This document shows, one piece after another, positions 1 through 7,281 of a stretch of 7,787 nt of DNA. Source of the stretch: Candidatus Firestonebacteria bacterium RIFOXYA2_FULL_40_8 (GTDB lineage Bacteria; Oederibacteriota; D2-FULL-39-29). The notes under the pieces were generated by a model, which saw only the letters and a program-made list of their open reading frames with translations, did not search any database and had not been told where the DNA came from. Position 1 is the first letter of the stretch, and the number at the start of each line of letters is the position of its first letter. The position numbers were made by a program, and so were the translations under genes. The stretch is from the NCBI GenBank assembly GCA_001778355.1, contig MFGS01000113.1, positions 32,715 to 40,501 on the forward strand, in the 5' to 3' direction.

Positions 1-1344
1 CGAAACTGAGAGCATCCCGGTAAGCCCGTCCAGCGAAGAGAAATTCGCTCCAAGCTGCAGCTGTCCGGTCTGTCTTTCTTTAATGGAAAGCACCAGCTCG
101 CGCCGGTCGGGTTTTCCCGCCACAGGCAGAAGACCCGGAATCACCTCTTCAAAGAAACCAAGGTTATATATTTTTTCCAGACTTTTCCTGATCTTTACGC
201 TGTCAAATGCTTCCCCTTCTTTTAACGTCAGCTCCCGGAGAATTACGTTATCTTTTGTTTTATAATTATTTTCCACTCTTATCTTATCGATATAGAAAAC
301 ACCGCTTTCTTTTATTTTTATCATCACGGAAATGGTCTTTTTTTCTTTATCCGGAAACACCTCTCCGGATACCTCTGTTTCTATATAGCCTTTTTCGGAG
401 TACATGAAACGTATCCTGTCAAGGTCACGGTTATAAGTATCGTAATTAAAAATATCACCTTTTTTTAAATTAAAGACCGCAAGAAGTTCGGGGGAATCAT
501 AGATTTCTTTATTTGTAAAACTAAACTGCACGTCTGAATATTTATACTGGACACCTTCCTCTACTGTTATATCAATAAATATTTTTTCTTTGATATCATC
601 ATAGGTAACTTTATGCGAGACCACGCTTGCAAGATAAAAACCTTCACTTTTATAATAAGCGACTATCTTCTGAAAATCCCTCGCCAGGGTTTCTTCGCTG
701 AAAGTACCGGAAACAAGAAAGGCCGCTTCGGCGGTTTCTATTTTCCCTTTTAAAGTACTTTCGGAAAAACTTTTAATCCCCGAAAATTTTATCTTCGCGA
801 TATACATATGCCGGCCTTCGGTGATATTGAAGGTCACTTTTACTTTATTATTTTTCTCATCTTCTTTTGTCTCGTAAGTTACAGCCGCCAGGTTATACCC
901 TTTTTCCTGATATTTTGCGAGAATTCTTTCCACTGCTTTCTTAATCAGGGAAGGATCATAAGAATCCCCTTTAGTCAGCCCCGCCTCGGTTTCCAGCTCG
1001 CTTCTTCCCACTTCCCGCACGCCGTTATAATTAATCTCTTCCAGCACCGGCTTTTCTTTAACGGTAATTATTATTTCCACGCCTTCTATCCCGGTGTCTT
1101 TCGCTATTTCAACATCGGAAAAATACCCCAGACCGAATATCTTTTTGAAATCCTGCAGGGCCTTAGCCTCTGAGTATTCCGTTTTCGTCTTTAAGGACAT
1201 CACCGCTGTTATGAGTTCGGTTTTAATATTTTTAACCCCGACAAACGTTATCTTGCTGATACTGTTGTTCGGTGCGGCAACTTCGCCAAAAACAAAAGCT
1301 CCCGTAATTACAGTGATCAGCAGCATACTTAATATTTTTCTCAT
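1..1344 (-). CDS. bamA: Outer membrane protein assembly factor BamA, N-terminal part (3' end outside window)
   Basis: BamA is the central Omp85-family subunit that folds and inserts beta-barrel proteins into the outer membrane. The frame is open from the ATG at 1344 to the window edge, giving 448 residues; family members are usually about 750-850, so the barrel is missing. Residues 1-20 form a signal peptide (MRKILSMLLITVITGAFVFG, basic then hydrophobic). Five POTRA domains follow at about 28-96, 97-178, 179-265, 266-347 and 348-425. Each carries the helix-strand signature: FGLGYFSDV (70-78), YQEKGYNLAAV (145-155), YKSEGFYLASV (231-241), YSEKGYIETEV (315-325) and YNLGFFEEV (393-401). Residues 427-448, with GANFSSLDGLTG, look like the first barrel strands after POTRA5. 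Five POTRAs with this junction favour BamA over TamA, which has three. The start is set by the signal peptide, the GGGAAGG ribosome site and the ATGA overlap with tamB. Family assignment is strong; the barrel cannot be judged here. Confidence 0.95.
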   Translation of the reverse strand, partial: MRKILSMLLITVITGAFVFGEVAAPNNSISKITFVGVKNIKTELITAVMSLKTKTEYSEAKALQDFKKIFGLGYFSDVEIAKDTGIEGVEIIITVKEKPVLEEINYNGVREVGRSELETEAGLTKGDSYDPSLIKKAVERILAKYQEKGYNLAAVTYETKEDEKNNKVKVTFNITEGRHMYIAKIKFSGIKSFSESTLKGKIETAEAAFLVSGTFSEETLARDFQKIVAYYKSEGFYLASVVSHKVTYDDIKEKIFIDITVEEGVQYKYSDVQFSFTNKEIYDSPELLAVFNLKKGDIFNYDTYNRDLDRIRFMYSEKGYIETEVSGEVFPDKEKKTISVMIKIKESGVFYIDKIRVENNYKTKDNVILRELTLKEGEAFDSVKIRKSLEKIYNLGFFEEVIPGLLPVAGKPDRRELVLSIKERQTGQLQLGANFSSLDGLTGMLSVS

Positions 1345-4300
1345 TTTTCCTTCCCTTTTTTCTTTTTCTTCTCTTGCTCTATATTGGGCTCGTTATCAAA
1401 TTTAATTCCTACCGAAACTCCGATTTTAATTTCATTCGGATTAAAACCAACGTTAAATTTCCTATTACCCACACCGTACTCAACCAGCACTTCCGGCAAC
1501 AATACCGATGATGCAGTAGGTGACTTTGGATCAAAATATTGATACGCAATAGCCCTTATTTTCACATTGTCAGCGAGATTTTTTGTTGCACCAATCTGAA
1601 GTTCTTCAAGAACATTCGTATTTAACCCAATACCTATAAGATCCGGTGTTCTATTCTTTGTACTTTCTCTTCTTGTAATATCTATTTCAATAAAATCACC
1701 TGTCAGAGTTTTCAGGCTTTGATTGAAAACCTGAACCGCAAACATAGTCAGTAGTTTATCTCTAGCATTATCAGCGGTAATATCCGTAAGACCGCCAATA
1801 ATTTTCATTATCTGTTCTTGCGTTTCTTCCGGCTGTGATATTAAAACAGCATCAAAGTTTTCGCCGTTTCCGAGCTCCGCATATAAGCCATTTTTGCCTT
1901 TAATAGAAAGGAACACCTTATGCGTGCTGGTATTGTACTCCCCAGTGGCGCTTATAGCCGGAGTTCTTTTCGTATTCTGTAAAAAGACGAAAGAAGCCGT
2001 CTTTATGTTAAACTTTACCCCGGCAAAGGTCAAAAACCCTTCATTTATATCGGCTCCGCCGCGCATCTCCAGATCACCGCCGGGACCTGATGAGGTAATA
2101 ACACTACCAGTTTTCAGCTTTGCCCGGCAATAAGTGTTATAATACCATACACTTTCTTCAATTACTACTTTTAAATTCCAGTCCATTTCCTTGAGAATAC
2201 GGGGAGCTGAATCCCCTTCTTTATATGCCGGAGGCCATGTAAAACTCGTATCATACATATGAAGCTCACCTTTCATCACGAAATTGGGCGCTTTTCCGGT
2301 TATACTGAAATACTCGTCTTTATCATACCCTTTGACAAACATCATACCTTCATTATTCATTATAGAATCTACCTTAAACTTAATACCCTTTCTGTCAACC
2401 GTCTGCCGGTTTCTCACCGTAATATCTAGTTTGTCAGGATAGAATTTTTTCAGGTCAAAGGTACCAAACGCCTCAACGGGGCTTTTATCCACTTCAAAGC
2501 TCAGATTATTTATAGTTACCTGATTTTTTGCTATTGTAAACCTTGCTTTTACATTATTTGCTTCTTTAATAAAGCCGACAGGAAAAAGCTTTGAACCCTG
2601 TTTGATTATCAGGTACCCTTTTTCCACTTCCGGATAAGAAAGCTTGCCTTTTATCGTTAAATCCGCGTCCATAATACCTTCAACACTGTTGAACCACCCG
2701 GTTATCATAATAGGCTGAAGTCCCGTATTGCTCAGTACAAGATGCAAGTCCTGCTCTTCTTCCTGGTTTGTCGGAATAGTTCCGTCAATTTTAACCTGGT
2801 AGAGAACTTTCGAAGAATCTCTTTGCTCGCCTACCACCTGAGAAAGGGTCAGTTTGTTTTCAGAAAAATTCATGTTTCCTGTCAGCGAACTAAAATTCAT
2901 GTTAAAAACATTAACATCGCGGAGCGAACCGCCAACACTCACATTGGGCGCTGCCGCAGTTCCCCGGTAAATTGCCTGCGCGTTATTTACGGTTCCCGTC
3001 ATGTCAAAATCCATATCAAAATACTTTAAGATAAGTTTTACATTTGTATTAGAAACGTCGATACTCATATCCGCTTTATCATTTAAAGTGCATATCTTAA
3101 CGGTTCCGGGCGTATTATCAAAGAGCGCGAGCTCAAAATTTTCAAATTCCGTCGTTACTTTATCAATAAAACCGATACTCCCTTTTACGCCGGAAATTCC
3201 GGGTCTCGAATCCGAGCTGTTACTAAAACGTAAAATATCATATTTGACAAGTTTTATTCCGTCCAATTCTGCTTGCTCTCCGCGTGTCAGTATACTCTTC
3301 TTTTTTTTCTCCTCAAGCTCGTTCTTCCGGTCCTGGACTCTTTTTAAATAATCCTTCTCGAGAGAAGCTCTGAAAGAAATATCGGTAAGAGGGTACTCGT
3401 TAAGCCTTCCCTTTTTAATGTAAACCTCGCCTTCCGTTTTCCCTGCTTCGCCGGCTATTTTTAAATTCCTCGTGTCAAACTCCCCTTCCAGTTTTAAACC
3501 CATGAGTTTGCTGAATTTCATTTTTCCGGAGATCTGCGCCTCCGTATATTCTTTTTTGAAATTAAAGGAAACCTTCCCGAACTCAATATGATTATCCAGG
3601 CTCAGATCGTCGAAGTTAAGCTTACTGAAATTTAACATGGAGTTTTTATAATCAAACTCCCCGTTAAAATCCCCGATAAGAGAGGTTCCTGTGCGGACAT
3701 TTCTCGCAGAAAGCAAGCCGGAGATAATGGGAGCGGAAAGTTTTCCCGCAACCTTTATGCCCAGAGAAGACTGCAGCTCGGCGCTTATGTCGAGTTTTGA
3801 TTTAATAAGCGGAAGCAGATTTTTTATATCAACGCCCATGAGCGAAACAGTAAGATCGCACTCGGTTTTTTCCGGAGTAAACTCCCCTGCCGCGAGCAGA
3901 GTTCCGTTTATATCCAGACTTCCCGTTTCCTGGCTCACGAGCAGGCGGGACAAGGCAATGTTATAACCTTTTAGTGTTTTATCCATGTTAAAATTTGCTG
4001 TTATACGGTTAGCTTTAAAATCCCCGTACTTCGGATTTGTCACCGTAAGTATGTTTTCTGCTTTTATATCTCCGTTTTTATCCGTTTTTATATCAATAAA
4101 TCCGGTAACCTCGCCGGCGATAGGAGTATTTTTTGTTTCAGAACTTAAAAAAGCCATTTTTCCCAGGTCACTCGCGTCAAATTTTAAACCCGCGGAAAAC
4201 CCGTTATTCTCAAAAGCATACTCAATTTTTCCGGTAAGCTTTTCCCATTCAATATCTTCAAAGCTCAGTTTATTTTCTTTCCTGTCATAAAAAATATCCG

Positions 4301-6986
4301 ACGTAATGTTATTCACTTTTTGATCGTTAAAAGAAAGTACATTAGATTTGAGCTTTGCCAGGTGAATAGTTTTTTCCGGATCAAAGAGCCCGCTTGCGCT
4401 CAGGTTATACCTGCCCGTTATCTTATTTTTGTCAAAATTATTCGACATGTTAAAATCAAGAGTGGAAAACCCTTTTTTCTTCAGTGAGACTGTTCCGCCC
4501 CCGGTAAGCACGATATTATCCGTTGCAAAATCAAAACTTTTCACCAGAAAAATACTATTTTTTACTTCAAATTTCAGATTAAACAGATCAAGAGTTTGCC
4601 CGAAGGCCAGAGCATTTTGAGCTTTCAACTCACCTTCACCGTCCAGGTTTTCAAAATCCCCGCTTAACCGGAGACCGCCGTTTAAAGTACCTTTGGTCTC
4701 ATCCTTTCCCTCTGAAATCTTAAAGACCGTTAGGAGTGTTGATAATTTGCCGTTTTTCACGGTTAAATTACTGTCTAAATGCGCTTTGTTAAGGAAAGTT
4801 ATTTCTCCGTTAAAATCATATTCATTATCAATATTCAGCTTGTCTATTTTTAATGTGGAATTGTTGTAGATAAAGGAAAGCTCGGCTTTTAAGCTCTCCT
4901 TCCCGTCCAGTATCATATTATCAGAGGTTATCGTTGCTATAAATTTTGGAAACGCAATACTACCGAGTATTTTCCCCGCAAAAGCCCCTCTTCCGGACAT
5001 TTTGTAGCGGGTGTTAAAAACCGGTATCTTTGAAAAATCAACTTTTGAAGCGCTTACCGAAAGGTTGAGAGGCATATCGCCGGCAAGACCGAGAGAACCG
5101 TCGGCTTTAAGATAGCCGGTGCCGTCCTGATTAAAATAAAGTCCGGTACCCGTAAGAGATCCCTTTTTTATAGTGAGATTGCCTTTCGCTGTTTTTGCTT
5201 TATAACCTTCAAAATTAAAATTATTTATCGCAATATCACCGGATAAAACGATCTCTTCGAGAGGACCTTTCATGGAAAATACAGCGGTTGATTCTCCGCC
5301 CAGGTCCATTTTATTCTCAACGAAGAATCCGTAAGCATTTCTAAAATTCATCCCCGTAAGCTTGATAACCCCGTCCGTATGGGTTTTATTATTTTCAAAA
5401 GTAAAGACCGTCTGCATGGCAAGTTTTTCCGTGGAAACAATATTTACCCTGAGTTTATTATTGCCATAAAACAAAAGACTGCCCGTGATATCCCCCAGAG
5501 CCCCGCTTACAAGCGCTGCTTTTTTCGCGCTTATTTTTGAGGCAATGGTCAGGTCCTTTATCGGTCCTTTTGCTTCAATGGTAAAAGAAGCTTTTCCTTT
5601 GGCTCCCGGTATGCCGACGGTATTAAATATCTCCCGCAGCTGCATATCGGAAGCATCTCCCGAAAGAGAAAGATAATTTTTCGAGACATCATAGCTTCCT
5701 GAAAGTTTCGCCAGTCCGTCAAAAGCGTTTATTTTCAGGTTTTCAATCACCGCTTTTTTATCTTTATATTTTATCACCAGCTCATTATTGTCCGTCCTGA
5801 CTCCGGCCACCCTTAAATCCCTTACATTAGCAAAAATATTTACCGCCGGCGAATCAAAAACACCTTCAATTATTATACCGGCATTACACGTCCCGGAAAG
5901 TCCAAGCCCCTTGACTATTTCTTCTTCCCGGAAATCGGCAAGTTCCGCCCGGTTGAGATATATAGAAAGCTTTCCCTCCGGTTTTCCTTCAAAAATATTT
6001 TTAATCTCCCCGCGTGCGGTAATGGAAGAGTTTTTAAGCACCGAGGCAAACTTTTTAATTTTAATACCTTTTGGCGTGAGGGTCACCTCACTCATGATCC
6101 CAGATAAGCCGGCTTTAAAATCCTTAAAGCTAACTTCCCCGTTCCGTATAAATATATCCGCGTTTATGCCAGAACTTGTGCCGGTACCGGCGGAAAATTC
6201 ATCAGCGAGCTTAACCACAAAATCAAACTTCCCGTCTTTTACCATTAGTTTTTCAGTTTTATCCGGAGGAAGATAGGACAGGGCGTAACCCGCATAGTGG
6301 GAGAGGTCCAGATTGCTTCCGGTAATCACAAGTGCGTTGGTCTTCTTTTTGAGATCTACAATACCGTCAACATAGAGATTTGTTTTCTTGCTGGAGAAGC
6401 TCTTAGCGCCGGCTTTCAGAGAAAGCTTGCCTCCGCCGATAAATTCAAGGCTTCCATAGATCTCGCGGAAGGAGGAATTAAATTTTTTTTTACTGTCTTT
6501 TATGCCGATAAGGCCTTTGGAAACGGTAATTGGCAGTTTTTCGGGTAAAACGGTATTTTCGGCGACCGGCAGGGAGTTTATAAAATCAATAATGTTCCAG
6601 GTCCCCTGGTCGGTTTTCTCTACAAGAATCGAAGGCCGGATAATTTCGATGCCTTTTAAGCTTTCGATAACCTGTTTTTTATTAAAAATAATATCGCTAA
6701 AACTATATTTTACGGAAACTTTGTCGATGACTATAAGTACGCCGTCCTTAATTTCTTTATTGGAAGCGATCCTGACATTTATCAGATCAATGGAATCAAA
6801 GATACCGCCTTCTATTTTTTCTATGGTAACTTCGCGGTTTAAAGCCTTGGTTAGCTCTACTTCAATTATATTTTTAAATTGTTTTACGAAAACACCTGTT
6901 TTGGCGAGTATAAATGCGGTAAGACCCAGCAGAAGTAAAATGCCGAGCGTTATGAAAAGTATCTTTCTTTTGGTACCCTTTTTCAT
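1341..6986 (-). CDS. tamB: TamB / AsmA-like inner-to-outer membrane bridge protein (DUF490 family), 1881 aa
   Basis: TamB-family proteins are anchored in the inner membrane and extend through the periplasm as a long hydrophobic beta-groove. They are linked to phospholipid transport and outer-membrane protein assembly. What is seen: a basic N-terminus (KKGTKRK), one membrane helix at about residues 9-28, and an AsmA-like start (LTKALNREVTIEKIEGGIFD, about 44-65) with a later TWNIIDFINSLP segment. About 1400 residues of repetitive alternating beta-strand sequence follow, dominated by K, N, S, G and aliphatic residues. The C-terminal TamB domain spans about 1570-1863: GELHMYDTSFTWP near 1573, GGADINEGFLTFAG near 1643, LISQPEETQEQIMKIIGGL near 1713-1731, and a final strand KIGVSVGIKF ending at F1863. 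A charged tail of 18 residues follows. Two oddities are the length (E. coli TamB is 1259 aa) and a charged helical insertion at about 1207-1243. The start is supported by AAGGAAG and the anchor. It has its own promoter and overlaps bamA by 4 bp. Family placement is firm; the transported substrate is not determinable. Confidence 0.92.
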   Translation of the reverse strand: MKKGTKRKILFITLGILLLLGLTAFILAKTGVFVKQFKNIIEVELTKALNREVTIEKIEGGIFDSIDLINVRIASNKEIKDGVLIVIDKVSVKYSFSDIIFNKKQVIESLKGIEIIRPSILVEKTDQGTWNIIDFINSLPVAENTVLPEKLPITVSKGLIGIKDSKKKFNSSFREIYGSLEFIGGGKLSLKAGAKSFSSKKTNLYVDGIVDLKKKTNALVITGSNLDLSHYAGYALSYLPPDKTEKLMVKDGKFDFVVKLADEFSAGTGTSSGINADIFIRNGEVSFKDFKAGLSGIMSEVTLTPKGIKIKKFASVLKNSSITARGEIKNIFEGKPEGKLSIYLNRAELADFREEEIVKGLGLSGTCNAGIIIEGVFDSPAVNIFANVRDLRVAGVRTDNNELVIKYKDKKAVIENLKINAFDGLAKLSGSYDVSKNYLSLSGDASDMQLREIFNTVGIPGAKGKASFTIEAKGPIKDLTIASKISAKKAALVSGALGDITGSLLFYGNNKLRVNIVSTEKLAMQTVFTFENNKTHTDGVIKLTGMNFRNAYGFFVENKMDLGGESTAVFSMKGPLEEIVLSGDIAINNFNFEGYKAKTAKGNLTIKKGSLTGTGLYFNQDGTGYLKADGSLGLAGDMPLNLSVSASKVDFSKIPVFNTRYKMSGRGAFAGKILGSIAFPKFIATITSDNMILDGKESLKAELSFIYNNSTLKIDKLNIDNEYDFNGEITFLNKAHLDSNLTVKNGKLSTLLTVFKISEGKDETKGTLNGGLRLSGDFENLDGEGELKAQNALAFGQTLDLFNLKFEVKNSIFLVKSFDFATDNIVLTGGGTVSLKKKGFSTLDFNMSNNFDKNKITGRYNLSASGLFDPEKTIHLAKLKSNVLSFNDQKVNNITSDIFYDRKENKLSFEDIEWEKLTGKIEYAFENNGFSAGLKFDASDLGKMAFLSSETKNTPIAGEVTGFIDIKTDKNGDIKAENILTVTNPKYGDFKANRITANFNMDKTLKGYNIALSRLLVSQETGSLDINGTLLAAGEFTPEKTECDLTVSLMGVDIKNLLPLIKSKLDISAELQSSLGIKVAGKLSAPIISGLLSARNVRTGTSLIGDFNGEFDYKNSMLNFSKLNFDDLSLDNHIEFGKVSFNFKKEYTEAQISGKMKFSKLMGLKLEGEFDTRNLKIAGEAGKTEGEVYIKKGRLNEYPLTDISFRASLEKDYLKRVQDRKNELEEKKKKSILTRGEQAELDGIKLVKYDILRFSNSSDSRPGISGVKGSIGFIDKVTTEFENFELALFDNTPGTVKICTLNDKADMSIDVSNTNVKLILKYFDMDFDMTGTVNNAQAIYRGTAAAPNVSVGGSLRDVNVFNMNFSSLTGNMNFSENKLTLSQVVGEQRDSSKVLYQVKIDGTIPTNQEEEQDLHLVLSNTGLQPIMITGWFNSVEGIMDADLTIKGKLSYPEVEKGYLIIKQGSKLFPVGFIKEANNVKARFTIAKNQVTINNLSFEVDKSPVEAFGTFDLKKFYPDKLDITVRNRQTVDRKGIKFKVDSIMNNEGMMFVKGYDKDEYFSITGKAPNFVMKGELHMYDTSFTWPPAYKEGDSAPRILKEMDWNLKVVIEESVWYYNTYCRAKLKTGSVITSSGPGGDLEMRGGADINEGFLTFAGVKFNIKTASFVFLQNTKRTPAISATGEYNTSTHKVFLSIKGKNGLYAELGNGENFDAVLISQPEETQEQIMKIIGGLTDITADNARDKLLTMFAVQVFNQSLKTLTGDFIEIDITRRESTKNRTPDLIGIGLNTNVLEELQIGATKNLADNVKIRAIAYQYFDPKSPTASSVLLPEVLVEYGVGNRKFNVGFNPNEIKIGVSVGIKFDNEPNIEQEKKKKKGKEK
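1349..1355 (-). promoter_or_regulatory. Ribosome binding site of bamA, inside the tamB 3' end
   Basis: GGGAAGG on the minus strand lies 4 nt before the bamA ATG. It is embedded in the last codons of tamB, which encode a Lys-Gly-Lys-Glu-Lys tail. With the ATGA stop/start overlap this indicates translational coupling of bamA to tamB. Reading it as a ribosome site is inference from its sequence and spacing. Confidence 0.8.
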
Positions 6987-6988
6987 TT

Positions 6989-6995
6989 CTTCCTT
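6989..6995 (-). promoter_or_regulatory. Ribosome binding site of tamB
   Basis: AAGGAAG on the minus strand sits just before the tamB ATG at 6986, with 2 nt between its last base and the start codon (4 nt from the AGGA core). The spacing is slightly short. The basic-hydrophobic N-terminus that follows makes this the most credible start. Confidence 0.7.
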
Positions 6996-7015
6996 ATTTA
7001 TCGACCCTTTTTAGT

Positions 7016-7044
7016 ATTTTACAGGCATTTTCGAGCATTGTCAA
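7016..7044 (-). promoter_or_regulatory. Sigma-70-type promoter for tamB-bamA
   Basis: On the minus strand the -35 hexamer TTGACA (7044-7039) matches consensus exactly. A 17-bp spacer leads to TAAAAT (7021-7016), which matches the -10 consensus at five of six positions. Transcription would start near 7009, giving a leader of only about 20-25 nt ahead of tamB, enough for the ribosome site and no riboswitch. The quality of the match and its position directly upstream of tamB make it a strong candidate. Housekeeping-type expression is an inference that fits an essential envelope gene such as bamA. Confidence 0.8.
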
Positions 7045-7056
7045 CCTACGAATGCT
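7034..7056. repeat. Inverted repeat overlapping the tamB -35 box
   Basis: AGCATT (7034-7039) and AATGCT (7051-7056) form a perfect 6-bp inverted repeat separated by 11 bp. The -35 hexamer occupies 7039-7044, so it touches one arm and runs into the spacer. The centre-to-centre distance of 17 bp is longer than one helical turn. It could be an operator for a dimeric regulator, but 6-bp arms in AT-rich DNA also arise by chance, so the functional reading is weak. Confidence 0.3.
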
Positions 7057-7200
7057 TATAATATGGTAAGTTCGGTGTTAATATTTAGACAAGATAAAGG
7101 AAGGAATAGTTCCGAAAAATACGGAAGGTTGGATGGTTTTCCGCCAATTATGTAGGGCGGATCTTTCGAAGAGATGCTTGGAAGATTAGCACGAGCACCG
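7045..7200. other. Gene-free intergenic segment with small inverted repeats
   Basis: This stretch lies between the isomerase terminator and the tamB promoter. I see no credible gene in it: open frames on both strands are 30 codons or shorter and look like no protein family. It contains a short inverted repeat TTCCG / CGGAA (7110-7114 and 7122-7126) and the stronger GC-rich repeat listed separately. A Shine-Dalgarno-like AAGGAAGG occurs on the plus strand near 7098-7105 but leads to no sensible frame. No tRNA or recognisable riboswitch was seen. Confidence 0.5.
7140..7161. repeat. GC-rich inverted repeat (TCCGCC / GGCGGA)
   Basis: TCCGCC (7140-7145) and GGCGGA (7156-7161) are perfect 6-bp arms around a 10-base AT-rich loop. 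The GC-rich stem stands out from the AT-rich intergenic sequence around it. It has no downstream T-tract on the minus strand, so it does not look like a terminator for the genes here. It could be an extragenic palindrome of the REP type, an operator or a chance repeat; copy number elsewhere in the genome cannot be seen from this window. Confidence 0.4.
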
Positions 7201-7241
7201 AAAAAAGATGACAGTCCCGTTTAACTGGAACAACCATCTTT
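7201..7241 (-). terminator. Rho-independent terminator of the isomerase gene
   Basis: On the minus strand, 7241-7227 (AAAGATGGTTGTTCC) pairs with 7218-7204 (GGGACTGTCATCTTT) around an 8-base loop. The 15-position stem has one U-U mismatch and three G-U wobbles, and a run of six T closes the element (7206-7201). The wobbles can form only in the minus-strand transcript; in the plus-strand transcript they would be A-C mismatches. This orients the element as terminator of the isomerase gene, whose stop lies about 40 bp upstream. It separates that gene from the tamB promoter. Confidence 0.85.
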
Positions 7242-7281
7242 GTATTTTGTGCTTTTACTCTCAAACCTTCTAAACATCCGA

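Noticed and set aside
808..1405. Plus-strand frames of 103-121 codons opposite bamA
   Set aside because: They are antisense to clear POTRA-domain coding sequence and have no recognisable domain; their hydrophobic, Phe-rich appearance comes from the complement of Lys/Glu-rich coding DNA.
5788..7014. Plus-strand open frames of 162-170 codons opposite the tamB 5' region
   Set aside because: They lie fully antisense to a well-supported TamB coding frame, lack family-like sequence and look like complementary-frame shadows.
7063..7155. 30-codon plus-strand frame in the intergenic region (starts MVSSVLIF)
   Set aside because: It has no ribosome site at proper spacing, runs against the tamB promoter direction and resembles no known small protein.
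7045..7281. Riboswitch or tRNA in the gap before tamB
   Set aside because: No known aptamer motif or cloverleaf is visible, and the likely tamB leader is only about 20-25 nt.
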